55,882 bases of DNA from Oscillospiraceae bacterium (GTDB lineage Bacteria > Bacillota > Clostridia > Oscillospirales > Oscillospiraceae), in NCBI GenBank assembly GCA_015068225.1, contig SVKX01000009.1, forward strand, positions 1-55,882, written 5' to 3'. Positions 23,979 to 32,479 of this stretch are shown here, piece after piece. The first letter of the stretch is position 1, and each line of letters starts with the position of its first letter. The notes beneath the pieces were generated by a model. The model did no database searches, was not told where the DNA came from, and saw nothing but the letters and a program-made list of their open reading frames with translations. Position numbers and translations under genes: made by a program.

Positions 23979-26900
23979 GTGTCAGAGCCCAAATTGATTT
24001 CTCCGCTGCTGGACGGTTTTGTCATGGGCAGTCCCATCAGCAGCCATGACGGCGTAGTCTGCTGCCCCGCCATGAAAGCGGATTCTGATGACAAATATAT
24101 CGTCAAAATCATCTCCATCCCCGCATCTCAGGTAAAGCTGGATGCTCTGCTGCTGGCAGGCGCATTCCATGACAGGGACTCTGCTCTTGCATATTTCCGG
24201 GAGCTTGCCGATGGTGTGGTGGAAGAGGCTGTGCTTTTGCAGCGCCTGTCCCGGCTGGAGGGTTTCCTGCCCTATGAGAACTGGCAGGTCGTTCCTATGG
24301 AAAATGGAGAGACCGGCTATGATATCTATCTGGTTGGTACTTACCGCCCCACTTTGGAGCGTCATCTGCGCCGCAAGCCTATGACCCATCTGGGCGCTGT
24401 GAATCTGGGTCTGGATCTGTGCGCCGCTCTGGCGGTCTGCCGCCGCAGTGGATATCTGTATGTAGATCTGAAGCCCGGTAATATTTTTATTTGCGACGAT
24501 CATGAATACCGGATCGGTGATCTGGGCTTTATAGATTTGTCTTCTCTGGCCTATGCCTCCCTGCCGGAAAAATATCTCAGCGCTTATACTGCGCCGGAGA
24601 TCACAGACGCATATTCCGCGCTGAATGAGACGCTGGATATTTACGCCGCAGGTCTTGTCCTGTATCAGGTTTACAACAACGGCATTCTGCCCTTTGAGGG
24701 CAGAGCTCCTGCCGAGGAGCTGCCGCCGCCGGAATATGCCGACTATGAAATGGCAGAGATCATTGCCAAAGCCTGCGCTGTTAATCCTGAGGACCGCTGG
24801 CAGTCTCCTGTGGAAATGGGACAGGCCTTGGTGGCTTATATGCAGCGCAACAGCATCGACGATACGCCCATCGTGCCGCCTGCCATTCCTGTAGAGCCGG
24901 ATCCCGAACCTGTGGAAGTGCTTGCCGAGGAAGATGACGAACCTTCTGTTGACACACTGATTGCGGAAGTGGATCAGGTGCTGGATGCCCCGGTCAGCCC
25001 TGTGGAGGAATCGGATGAGGCAGAGATCTGTGAAGAAACTGCTGAAATATCCGAGCCGGAGGAACCCACATCTATACAGGAGGAGTCCTCGGAAGAAGAG
25101 ATCGCTGACGAAAACCCGGAGCAGGAAGCAGAAATTGTCGAGGAAACCCAAGAAACTGAAGTTGCTGAGGAAGCTGAGGAAGCGGAAGCAGAAGTGGCCT
25201 TTGCCGCTGAGGCGGCCGCTTTACAAGAGGAGCTGGGTGTTTCTGAGGAGGTTTCCCAGATCCTTGCTCAGGCAGATGATCTGATCGCCCACGAGGCACC
25301 GGAGCCTGTTGTCGCACCGGAACCTGTGGAGATCACAATTCCCGCGCCGGTGTCTCAGGAGGCAGTGTCTCCTGCTGAAGAAAATGCCCCTGTCGCCCCA
25401 TCGGAAACGGAGGCTGACGATACCAAGTCCCCCGACGCTCCCGCTCCCGAAGCAGAGCCTGCATCCGTAGCAGAGGAGGACGATGACGAGGATTACGAAT
25501 ATCCCTATTCCCGTGCTCCCAGGAAAAAGCACCGGGGCTGGCTGATCGCGCTGGTGCTGGTAATCCTGCTTGCCGGCATTGCCACCGCAGGATATATGTA
25601 CTACGAGAACTATTACCTGCAGCCGATTCTGGGCATTTCCTTGGAGGGTCAGGAGGACCATTTGACCGTCTACCTCAGCTCCCAGATTGAAGACGAGCTG
25701 CTCACGGTTTTCTGCACAGATACCTATGGCAACACCATGAAGGCTTCTGTGCGCAACGGCAAGGCCACCTTCCAGGATCTGAAGCCCAACACCCGCTACA
25801 AGGTGTATGTGGAGATCAGCGGCTTCCATAAGCTGATCGGCGTGACCAACGATGTCCATGTTACCCCCGCCCAGACCACCATTGTGGACTTTAATGCCGT
25901 TACCGGCAGCGAGGATGGCTCTGTGATCCTGAATTTCACCGTTCAGGGCCCGGAAACCAACGATTGGACCGTTACATACTCTGCCGAGGGTGAAGAGGAA
26001 AAGAGTGTCTCCTTCTCCGGCCGTATGGTAGTCGTCAACGGCCTTACCGTAGGAAAAGAATATACCTTCCATCTGGAGCCTGCAACGGAGTTGTATATCA
26101 TAGGCGAGGATACCATTACCCATACCGCCTCGGCTGTGATCCTTGCGGAGAATCTGGTTATCGAAGGTTTCCACAATAACGCCATGACGGTCACATGGAA
26201 CGCGCCGGAAGGTGCTGCCGTAGAAAGCTGGTATGTCCGCTGCTATAACGACGCCGGTTACGACAAGACCATCACCGTCACCGAAACCAAGGCCATCTTT
26301 GAGGAGCTGGACATTGCCACCGCCTATACTGTTGAGGTCACCGCTGTTGGCATGACCCAGAGCAGCCGGACCTATGTCTCTGCAAATTCCGTTACCATCC
26401 AGTCCGTTGATTTTGTGGATTCCAATCCCAATCAGCTCACTGTCAGCTGGACCTATGAGGGTACTGCCCCGGCTGGAGGCTGGCTGCTGCTGTATACTAT
26501 AGACGGTAGCAGCGAACAGCAGGTCATCCAGTGTACCGGTGAATCCGGCGTGATCAGCCCCCTGATCCCTGGCAGCCAGTATTCCATTACCATTCAGCCT
26601 GCCAGCGGCAGCACCGTATTTGATGGCTCTGCCGAGTATACCGCTCCCGCAGCAGAGGCCTTCTCCGGATATATGCTCAGTGCTGCGGATATGGATTTCC
26701 GGATGTGTAAGACACCGGAAAACCCCGAATGGGGTGAGGCGGATGTGCCTGCTGAGGATTATACCACGGTTTTCCCATCAGGCAGCAAAGCATCCTTTGC
26801 AGTACGTCTGAACCATGAGTACATTACCTCTTCTGATCAGATCGTGACCCTGTTTGTTACCCGGTCTGCTGACGGCGCCGTTGTCAGCACCGCCACCCAG

Positions 26901-27041
26901 AGCCGCACCTGGACCTCCATGTGGTACCGGGGCTTTGGCCGGATCGATATTCCTGCCCTTCCCCAAACCGCCGGCGACTATACTCTGGAAATCTACTTCA
27001 ATGGCGCACTGGTGACCACTCAGGGCTTTACAATCGAATGA
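23979..27041 (+). CDS. Transmembrane Ser/Thr kinase-like protein with Fn3-like exterior
   Basis: About 1020 residues. The N-terminal ~290 residues resemble a protein kinase: a strand lysine in KYIVKII (~43), the catalytic loop YVDLKPGN (D~163, N~168) in place of HRDLKPEN, the metal motif DLG (~181) in place of DFG, and TAPE (~207). The glycine loop is not recognisable. A Glu-rich, disordered stretch (~300-510), one transmembrane helix (~517-540) and about 480 extracellular residues in repeated beta-sandwich units follow. The GTG at 23979 is chosen because AAGGAGG lies eight bases upstream; the ATG at 23973 is only two bases from it. Kinase activity is inferred. Confidence 0.82.
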   Translation: MSEPKLISPLLDGFVMGSPISSHDGVVCCPAMKADSDDKYIVKIISIPASQVKLDALLLAGAFHDRDSALAYFRELADGVVEEAVLLQRLSRLEGFLPYENWQVVPMENGETGYDIYLVGTYRPTLERHLRRKPMTHLGAVNLGLDLCAALAVCRRSGYLYVDLKPGNIFICDDHEYRIGDLGFIDLSSLAYASLPEKYLSAYTAPEITDAYSALNETLDIYAAGLVLYQVYNNGILPFEGRAPAEELPPPEYADYEMAEIIAKACAVNPEDRWQSPVEMGQALVAYMQRNSIDDTPIVPPAIPVEPDPEPVEVLAEEDDEPSVDTLIAEVDQVLDAPVSPVEESDEAEICEETAEISEPEEPTSIQEESSEEEIADENPEQEAEIVEETQETEVAEEAEEAEAEVAFAAEAAALQEELGVSEEVSQILAQADDLIAHEAPEPVVAPEPVEITIPAPVSQEAVSPAEENAPVAPSETEADDTKSPDAPAPEAEPASVAEEDDDEDYEYPYSRAPRKKHRGWLIALVLVILLAGIATAGYMYYENYYLQPILGISLEGQEDHLTVYLSSQIEDELLTVFCTDTYGNTMKASVRNGKATFQDLKPNTRYKVYVEISGFHKLIGVTNDVHVTPAQTTIVDFNAVTGSEDGSVILNFTVQGPETNDWTVTYSAEGEEEKSVSFSGRMVVVNGLTVGKEYTFHLEPATELYIIGEDTITHTASAVILAENLVIEGFHNNAMTVTWNAPEGAAVESWYVRCYNDAGYDKTITVTETKAIFEELDIATAYTVEVTAVGMTQSSRTYVSANSVTIQSVDFVDSNPNQLTVSWTYEGTAPAGGWLLLYTIDGSSEQQVIQCTGESGVISPLIPGSQYSITIQPASGSTVFDGSAEYTAPAAEAFSGYMLSAADMDFRMCKTPENPEWGEADVPAEDYTTVFPSGSKASFAVRLNHEYITSSDQIVTLFVTRSADGAVVSTATQSRTWTSMWYRGFGRIDIPALPQTAGDYTLEIYFNGALVTTQGFTIE

Positions 27042-27045
27042 TTTC

Positions 27046-27077
27046 AAAAAAGCAGCCGCTCAGCGGCTGCTTTTTTT
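27046..27077 (+). terminator. Terminator after the kinase-like gene
   Basis: AAAAAAGCAGCCGC (27046-27059), loop TCA, GCGGCTGC and seven T (27063-27077). It insulates the kinase-like gene from the aro operon promoter. Confidence 0.9.
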
Positions 27078-27108
27078 GCTGAAGCAAGTCAAAAAGGTAA
27101 ATTTGCTC

Positions 27109-27137
27109 TTGCAAAATTCCACCCACGGTGGTATAAT
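27109..27137 (+). promoter_or_regulatory. Promoter of the aro operon leader
   Basis: -35 TTGCAA (27109-27114), 17 bases, -10 TATAAT (27132-27137). Transcription would start near 27144, 27 bases before the leader peptide. Confidence 0.75.
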
Positions 27138-27170
27138 GTCCACAGCTACTGGATTTGGAGGCAAATCGTC

Positions 27171-27236
27171 ATGATTTCCATTACTGCTGCACAGTTCTTT
27201 TTTGGCTACTATTACTTTTTTATGGACAAAAAGTAA
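27171..27236 (+). CDS. Phe/Tyr-rich attenuator leader peptide
   Basis: A 21-codon ORF with GGAGG eleven bases before the ATG. The peptide starts MISITAAQ, then has the control run FFFGYYYFF, then MDKK and TAA. Five Phe and three Tyr codons in nine positions, in front of an operon that makes Phe and Tyr, is the hallmark of a leader peptide whose translation speed reports aminoacyl-tRNA levels. The control codons lie in the 5' arm of a 12-bp hairpin (27209-27220 with 27228-27239), and the stop codon lies in its 3' arm. Confidence 0.88.
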   Translation: MISITAAQFFFGYYYFFMDKK

Positions 27237-27313
27237 TAGCGATTTGTGCTGCAGATTTTTTCAGAAGCAAAGCAAGTTTTTAAGCCGCTGCACAGGATCG
27301 CATCTGTGCAGCG
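27185..27313 (+). promoter_or_regulatory. Ribosome-dependent attenuator of the aro operon
   Basis: Four competing segments are visible. Segment 1 (27185-27193, CTGCTGCAC) pairs with segment 2 (27246-27254, GTGCTGCAG) at eight of nine positions, closing over the inner 12-bp hairpin. Segment 2 (27244-27254) can instead pair with segment 3 (27285-27295) as an antiterminator. Segment 3 also pairs with segment 4 (27304-27313) to give the terminator. A ribosome stalled on the Phe/Tyr codons would block 1:2 and allow 2:3; a ribosome reaching the stop would cover segment 2 and allow 3:4. Confidence 0.82.
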
Positions 27314-27325
27314 TTTTTATTTTAT
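27286..27325 (+). terminator. Attenuator terminator of the aro operon
   Basis: A perfect 10-bp stem (27286-27295 with 27304-27313), eight-base loop, then TTTTTATTTTATT. It lies 50 bases before aroF. Confidence 0.92.
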
Positions 27326-27362
27326 TGCCGCCTATAGCGGTTGATACTGGGAGATGTTTTTT

Positions 27363-28364
27363 ATGATCGCTGTTCTTAAGCAAGGTACCACTCAGGCACA
27401 GACTCAACACCTCATTGACTGGCTGAAGCACATGAACCTGGATGTGCATATTTCCGAAGGTCAGGAGGTAACCATCCTCGGCCTTATCGGCGATACCACC
27501 CGGGTAGATATGGAGCTGCTGGGCAGTCTGGAGATCGTGGAATCTGTCAAGCGGGTGTCTGAACCCTATAAGCAGGCCAACCGCAAATTCCACCCCAAGG
27601 ACACGGTGGTTCAGATCGGTGATGTGCGCATTGGCGGCGGTCATTTTGCCATGATTGCAGGCCCTTGCAGCGTGGAATCGGAAGAGCAGATCATTGAGGT
27701 TGCCACAGCCGTCAAGGAGGCTGGCGCACAGATCCTTCGGGGCGGTGCTTTCAAGCCCCGCACCTCTCCCTATGCGTTTCAGGGTATGAAGGGAAAGGGC
27801 ATTGACCTGCTTCTGGAAGCCAAAAAGGTCACAGGTCTTCCCATTATTACAGAAATCATGAACATCAGCACTCTGGAGCTTTTCAACGATGTAGACATTA
27901 TTCAGGTAGGCGCCAGAAATATGCAGAATTTTGACCTTTTGAAGGAGCTGGGCAAGACCAAAAAGCCCATCTTGCTCAAGCGGGGTCTTGCCAACACATT
28001 ACAGGAGCTTCTGATGAGCGCGGAATATATTATGAGCGAGGGCAACGAAAATATTATCCTCTGCGAGCGGGGCATTCGTACCTTCGAGACCTGCACCCGC
28101 AATACCCTGGATATTTCCGCCGTATCTGTCCTGCACGAGATGACCCACCTGCCGGTGGTGGTAGATCCCAGCCACGCCACCGGAAAATCCCGCCTCGTGC
28201 CCCCCATGGCTGCCGCGGCGGCTGCTGCCGGCGCTGACGGCATCATGGTAGAGGTCCACAACAATCCTGCCTGCGCCCTGTGCGACGGTGCCCAGTCTCT
28301 GACCCCCCAGCAGTTTGCGGACCTGAATCAGCGGGTTCAGAGGATCCGGGAGGCCATCTTATGA
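27363..28364 (+). CDS. aroF: 3-deoxy-7-phosphoheptulonate (DAHP) synthase
   Basis: 333 residues, type I-beta DAHP synthase, joining PEP and erythrose-4-phosphate, the entry step of the shikimate pathway. An N-terminal ferredoxin-like regulatory domain (1 to ~70) precedes the TIM barrel with AGPCSVES, GAFKPRTSPYAFQG, ILLKRG, LCERGIRTFE and VDPSHATGK. The ATG at 27363 has GGGAGA upstream and fits the family start MIAVLKQG. The N-terminal domain often gives feedback control by Phe or Tyr; the ligand cannot be read from sequence. First gene of an eight-gene operon; the stop overlaps tyrA by four bases. Confidence 0.96.
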   Translation: MIAVLKQGTTQAQTQHLIDWLKHMNLDVHISEGQEVTILGLIGDTTRVDMELLGSLEIVESVKRVSEPYKQANRKFHPKDTVVQIGDVRIGGGHFAMIAGPCSVESEEQIIEVATAVKEAGAQILRGGAFKPRTSPYAFQGMKGKGIDLLLEAKKVTGLPIITEIMNISTLELFNDVDIIQVGARNMQNFDLLKELGKTKKPILLKRGLANTLQELLMSAEYIMSEGNENIILCERGIRTFETCTRNTLDISAVSVLHEMTHLPVVVDPSHATGKSRLVPPMAAAAAAAGADGIMVEVHNNPACALCDGAQSLTPQQFADLNQRVQRIREAIL

Positions 28365-29191
28365 CAGTCGGCATTTTAGGCCTTGGCCTGATCGGTGGCT
28401 CTGCGGCCCGTGCTTATGCCAAAGCCGGCCATCAGGTTCTAGCCTGTGAGAAGGACGAAAGCATTCTGGGCTTTGCTCAGCTTTCCGGTGCGGTCCACGG
28501 CGTTCTGGATGCGGACACCGTCGGTAAATGCGATCTGATCCTTTTAGCGATCTATCCGGAAGGATGCATCTCTTTTCTGGAAAAGCATGCCCACCTGATT
28601 TCGTCCTCTGCGCTGGTCATGGATCTTTGCGGCATCAAAGAGGAGATTTGCCGCCGCTGCTTCCCACTGGCTGAAACATACGGTTTTACCTTTGTCGGTG
28701 GGCATCCCATGGCCGGTACTCATTTTTCCGGCTTCAAATACAGCCGTTCCAATCTGTTTCAGGGTGCGCCCATGGTGCTTGTCCCCTCTGTATTTGACAA
28801 TATGCAGCTGCTGGAACGGGTAAAGGAAGCTCTTTCCCCCTGCGGCTTTGGATCTTTTTCTGTGTGCAGCGCCGAAGAGCACGACCGGCTCATTGCCTTT
28901 ACCTCTCAAATGCCCCATGTGCTCAGCAATGCCTATATCAAATCCCCTACTGCTGCTTCCCACAAGGGGTTCTCCGCAGGCAGCTATAAGGACCTGACCC
29001 GGGTGGCATGGCTGAATCCGCAAATGTGGGCAGAGCTTTGCATGGAAAACCGGGAGAATATGCTATTCGAGCTAAATGCCTATATAGAAAGCCTGCAGGC
29101 CTACAAAAAAGCCCTGCAATCGAAGGATATGGATGCGCTTACCGCACTTCTGGAAGAGGGCCGCAAACGCAAGGAGGAGGTAGACGGATGA
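28361..29191 (+). CDS. tyrA: Prephenate dehydrogenase
   Basis: 276 residues. It oxidises prephenate to 4-hydroxyphenylpyruvate with NAD(P)+. The Rossmann motif GILGLGLIGGSAARA is at the N-terminus; the catalytic signature GGHPMAGTHFSGF and the helical C-terminal dimer domain follow. There is no C-terminal ACT domain, unlike Bacillus TyrA, so feedback control by Tyr may be weak. The start is set by the ATGA overlap with aroF; an in-frame extension inside aroF is rejected. Confidence 0.95.
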   Translation: MTVGILGLGLIGGSAARAYAKAGHQVLACEKDESILGFAQLSGAVHGVLDADTVGKCDLILLAIYPEGCISFLEKHAHLISSSALVMDLCGIKEEICRRCFPLAETYGFTFVGGHPMAGTHFSGFKYSRSNLFQGAPMVLVPSVFDNMQLLERVKEALSPCGFGSFSVCSAEEHDRLIAFTSQMPHVLSNAYIKSPTAASHKGFSAGSYKDLTRVAWLNPQMWAELCMENRENMLFELNAYIESLQAYKKALQSKDMDALTALLEEGRKRKEEVDG

Positions 29192-30240
29192 AGACCATCC
29201 CTGTCAACACCGCAAACAGCTATGAAGTGAAGATCGGTGCCGGGCTTCTTTGCCGCTTGGGCGATGAGGCCGCCGAAGTCTGCAAAGGAAGAACCGCTGT
29301 CATTATCAGCGATTCCAATGTCTTCCCTCTTTACGGACAAACCGCAACAAATAATCTGAAAAAATCGGGATTTTCCGTTGTTTCCTATGTGTTTCCTGCT
29401 GGTGAAGCCAGCAAAAACGGCAGCACTTATCTGTCTATTCTGAACTTTCTGGCAGAAAACCATGTTACCCGCACAGACTGCCTGATTGCCCTGGGCGGTG
29501 GCGTGGTGGGAGATATGACCGGCTTTGCCGCAGCCACTTATCTGCGGGGCATCGCCTATATTCAAGTCCCCACAACCCTTCTGGCGGCGGTGGATTCCTC
29601 TGTAGGTGGAAAGACCGCTATTGACCTGCCTGCAGGCAAAAACTTAGCCGGTGCCTTCTATCAACCCCGGCTGGTACTGTGTGACATAGACACCCTTGCC
29701 ACCCTGCCCGAGGATATATTTCGGGACGGATGCGCCGAGGTCATCAAATACGGAATTTTGTATGACAGCGCGCTTTTCGACCATTTGGCGGAAAAAGGGC
29801 TTTGCTTCCATCGGGAAACGGTTATTGCCCGCTGTGTGGAGCTCAAGCGCGATGTGGTCACAGAAGACGAGTTCGATACCGGCGCGCGGATGAAGCTGAA
29901 TCTGGGCCACACCGTTGGTCACGGTGTGGAAGCCCAAAGCAATTTCACCCTGTCCCACGGAAAAGCTGTGGCCATCGGCATGGCAATCGTCAGCCGCAGT
30001 GCCGCCAAAGCAGGCATTTGTTCTCAGGAATGCTGCGACCGGATCCTGAACATTTTGGAGGATTTTGGTCTGCCCACTGCCGCCGGCTGCACCGCCGGAG
30101 AGCTTTTTACCAGCGCCCTGTCGGATAAAAAACGTGCCGGCAGCACGATCCACCTCATCATTCCGGAGAGGATCGGCTTCTGCCGCATATGTCCTACCGG
30201 AATCAACGAACTACAATCCTTTATTGAAGCAGGTCTTTGA
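29188..30240 (+). CDS. aroB: 3-dehydroquinate synthase
   Basis: 350 residues. It converts DAHP to 3-dehydroquinate using NAD+ and a divalent metal. Visible motifs are CLIALGGGVVGDMTGFAAATYLRGI, TTLLAAVDSSVGGKTAID, and the metal-binding histidines in NLGHTVGHGVE. AAGGAGGAGG lies before the ATG, which overlaps the tyrA stop by four bases. Length is normal. Confidence 0.97.
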   Translation: MKTIPVNTANSYEVKIGAGLLCRLGDEAAEVCKGRTAVIISDSNVFPLYGQTATNNLKKSGFSVVSYVFPAGEASKNGSTYLSILNFLAENHVTRTDCLIALGGGVVGDMTGFAAATYLRGIAYIQVPTTLLAAVDSSVGGKTAIDLPAGKNLAGAFYQPRLVLCDIDTLATLPEDIFRDGCAEVIKYGILYDSALFDHLAEKGLCFHRETVIARCVELKRDVVTEDEFDTGARMKLNLGHTVGHGVEAQSNFTLSHGKAVAIGMAIVSRSAAKAGICSQECCDRILNILEDFGLPTAAGCTAGELFTSALSDKKRAGSTIHLIIPERIGFCRICPTGINELQSFIEAGL

Positions 30241-30241
30241 T

Positions 30242-31408
30242 ATGGACATTACCATCAAACCGGGCCTCTTGAAGGGGGAGATCACCGTCATCCCCTCCAA
30301 ATCCCAGGCTCACCGGCTGCTGATCTGCGCAGCCCTTGCAGACAAACCGACACAGCTGGTTTGCAGCGAAACCAATCGGGATATTGAAGCCACCGCAGAC
30401 TGCCTGCGCGCACTCGGCGCGGAAATTACCCGCACAGACTCGGGTTATTCCATCTTCCCCACGAAAGCTGCGCCGGAAAAAGCCACCCTCAACTGCGGAG
30501 AAAGCGGTTCGACACTGCGGTTTCTCCTGCCGATTGCAGGCGCACTGGGTTTAGACGCCACCTTCCAACTGGAAGGAAGGCTGCCACAGCGACCCCTTTC
30601 CCCACTGTGGGAGGAGATGGAACGGATGGGCTGCCGCCTTTCCAGACCGACGGAAACTACCGTCCGCTGCGAAGGAAAGCTGAAAAGCGGAGAGTATGTT
30701 ATCGATGGCGGCATTTCCAGCCAGTTCATCACCGGCCTGCTTTTTGCCCATGCTCTGCTGGGCGAATGCAGCCTGACGGTTACCGGCAAGCTGGAATCCC
30801 AGCCCTATGTGGACATGACAGCAGAGGCGCTACGCATTTTTGATGCCCCCCGTTTCCATACCCCCGGCCATCTGACAGTAGAGGGGGATTGGAGCAACGG
30901 TGCTTTCTGGCTGGCAGCAAATTCTTTGGGATGCGAGCTGTCTGTCCATGGCCTGAACACAGATTCCCTGCAGGGAGACCGGGCTGTCATTTCCATTCTG
31001 CGGCAATTGGACGCCGGAACTCCCGTGATTTCGGCCGGGGATATTCCGGATCTTGTGCCCATTCTGGCGGTGTGCGCCGCCGCAAAAGGCGGCTGTGTCT
31101 TTACAGATATCCGGCGGCTGCGGCTGAAGGAATCCGATCGGGTGGCCTCTGTTATGGCCATGCTGGAAGGTCTGGGAGGCAAGGCAGAAGCCGACGAAAA
31201 CACCTTAACTGTCTACGGCACAGGGCTGTGTGGCGGCACTGTCAACAGTATGAATGACCACCGCATCGCCATGGCTGCTGCCATCGGGGCAACCGCGTGC
31301 AAGGAGACGGTAACCATTCTGGGCGCAGAAGCCGTAAGCAAATCCTATCCCCGTTTCTGGGAAGAATATATCCGTTTGGGAGGTAATTATGAGCTCTACC
31401 TACGGTGA
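30242..31408 (+). CDS. aroA: 3-phosphoshikimate 1-carboxyvinyltransferase (EPSP synthase)
   Basis: 388 residues, slightly short for the family (~430). It condenses shikimate-3-phosphate with PEP. Motifs are IPSKSQAHRLLICAALA at the N-terminus, NCGESGSTLRFLLP (PEP site), DGGISSQFITGLL, RLKESDRVASV and MNDHRIAMA. The start follows the aroB stop by one base and has only a weak site (AGCAGG), consistent with translational coupling. The last 20 bases overlap aroC. Confidence 0.96.
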   Translation: MDITIKPGLLKGEITVIPSKSQAHRLLICAALADKPTQLVCSETNRDIEATADCLRALGAEITRTDSGYSIFPTKAAPEKATLNCGESGSTLRFLLPIAGALGLDATFQLEGRLPQRPLSPLWEEMERMGCRLSRPTETTVRCEGKLKSGEYVIDGGISSQFITGLLFAHALLGECSLTVTGKLESQPYVDMTAEALRIFDAPRFHTPGHLTVEGDWSNGAFWLAANSLGCELSVHGLNTDSLQGDRAVISILRQLDAGTPVISAGDIPDLVPILAVCAAAKGGCVFTDIRRLRLKESDRVASVMAMLEGLGGKAEADENTLTVYGTGLCGGTVNSMNDHRIAMAAAIGATACKETVTILGAEAVSKSYPRFWEEYIRLGGNYELYLR

Positions 31409-32477
31409 AAATTTGAAACTTTCGATCTTTGGCCAGTCCCACGGGGCCGGCATCGGCATGACCCTGGATGGCATTCCTGCAGGTCTGCCGGTGGATTTGG
31501 AAAAGCTGCAGGTCTTTCTGAACCGCCGGGCACCGGGGCAGAACAACTGGTCTACCCCCCGCAAGGAAGAGGATGCTCCGGAATTTCTTTCCGGCATTGT
31601 CGATGGTTTTACCTGCGGCGCGCCCATTGCGGCGGTGATCCGCAACACCAACACCCGCAGTGGTGACTACGCAAACCTGAAGGACTGCCCCCGACCTGGC
31701 CACGCGGACTATACCGCCCAGATCAAATACGGCGGTTTCCAGGATGCTGCCGGGGGCGGACATTTTTCCGGCAGACTTACAGCCCCGCTTTGCATTGCCG
31801 GCGGCCTGTGCAAGCAATGGTTGGAGGAAAAGGGCATTTATATTGGCGCCCACATCAGCTGGCTCTACGGCCTGAACGACGATTTCTTTAATCCCATGGA
31901 ACCTCAGATCCATAAGGTCTGCCGGGAGTTTCCTGTTCTGAATCTTGCCAAGGGCCTGCGGATGCAGGAGGCCATTGCCAAGGCCCGGGCTGAGGGCGAC
32001 AGTGTCGGCGGCATGATTGAATGCGCCATTACCGGCCTGCCTGCAGGACTTGGGGATCCCATGTTCGGCGGCATGGAAAGCCGGATCGCATCCATTGTCT
32101 ACAGCATTCCCGCCGTCAAGAGCATATCCTTTGGCATTGGTGCTTCTGTCGCCCACATTCCGGGCAGTGAAAATAACGATGAATTTACCATTGAAAACGG
32201 TCAGGTAAAGACACTGACCAATCACTGCGGCGGTGTTTTAGGCGGTATTACCAACGGCATGCCTCTGCTTTTCCACGCAGCCATCAAACCCACCCCTTCC
32301 ATCTCCCGACCCCAGCAAAGTGTATCTTTAAGCCGTATGGAGGTCACCTCTCTGGAGATTAAGGGGCGGCACGATCCCTGCATCGTTCCAAGGGCTGTGC
32401 CGGTTGTGGAGGCTGCCGCTGCCATTGCTGTTTTTGATGCTTATCTTGCTACTTTTCGGAATGATTGGAGGAAATAA
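31389..32477 (+). CDS. aroC: Chorismate synthase
   Basis: 362 residues. It makes chorismate from EPSP with reduced FMN. Signatures are FGQSHGAGIGMTLDGIPAG, RRAPGQ, RPGHADYTAQIKYG and the central DAAGGGHFSGR region. GGGAGGT lies five bases before the ATG, and the gene starts 20 bases inside aroA, the longest overlap in this operon. Confidence 0.97.
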   Translation: MSSTYGENLKLSIFGQSHGAGIGMTLDGIPAGLPVDLEKLQVFLNRRAPGQNNWSTPRKEEDAPEFLSGIVDGFTCGAPIAAVIRNTNTRSGDYANLKDCPRPGHADYTAQIKYGGFQDAAGGGHFSGRLTAPLCIAGGLCKQWLEEKGIYIGAHISWLYGLNDDFFNPMEPQIHKVCREFPVLNLAKGLRMQEAIAKARAEGDSVGGMIECAITGLPAGLGDPMFGGMESRIASIVYSIPAVKSISFGIGASVAHIPGSENNDEFTIENGQVKTLTNHCGGVLGGITNGMPLLFHAAIKPTPSISRPQQSVSLSRMEVTSLEIKGRHDPCIVPRAVPVVEAAAAIAVFDAYLATFRNDWRK

Positions 32478-32479
32478 TC

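Noticed and set aside
27042-27362. T-box or other riboswitch upstream of aroF
   Set aside because: No TGGTACCGCGG-like T-box bulge or specifier loop is present; the leader ORF and four-segment pairing explain the region.
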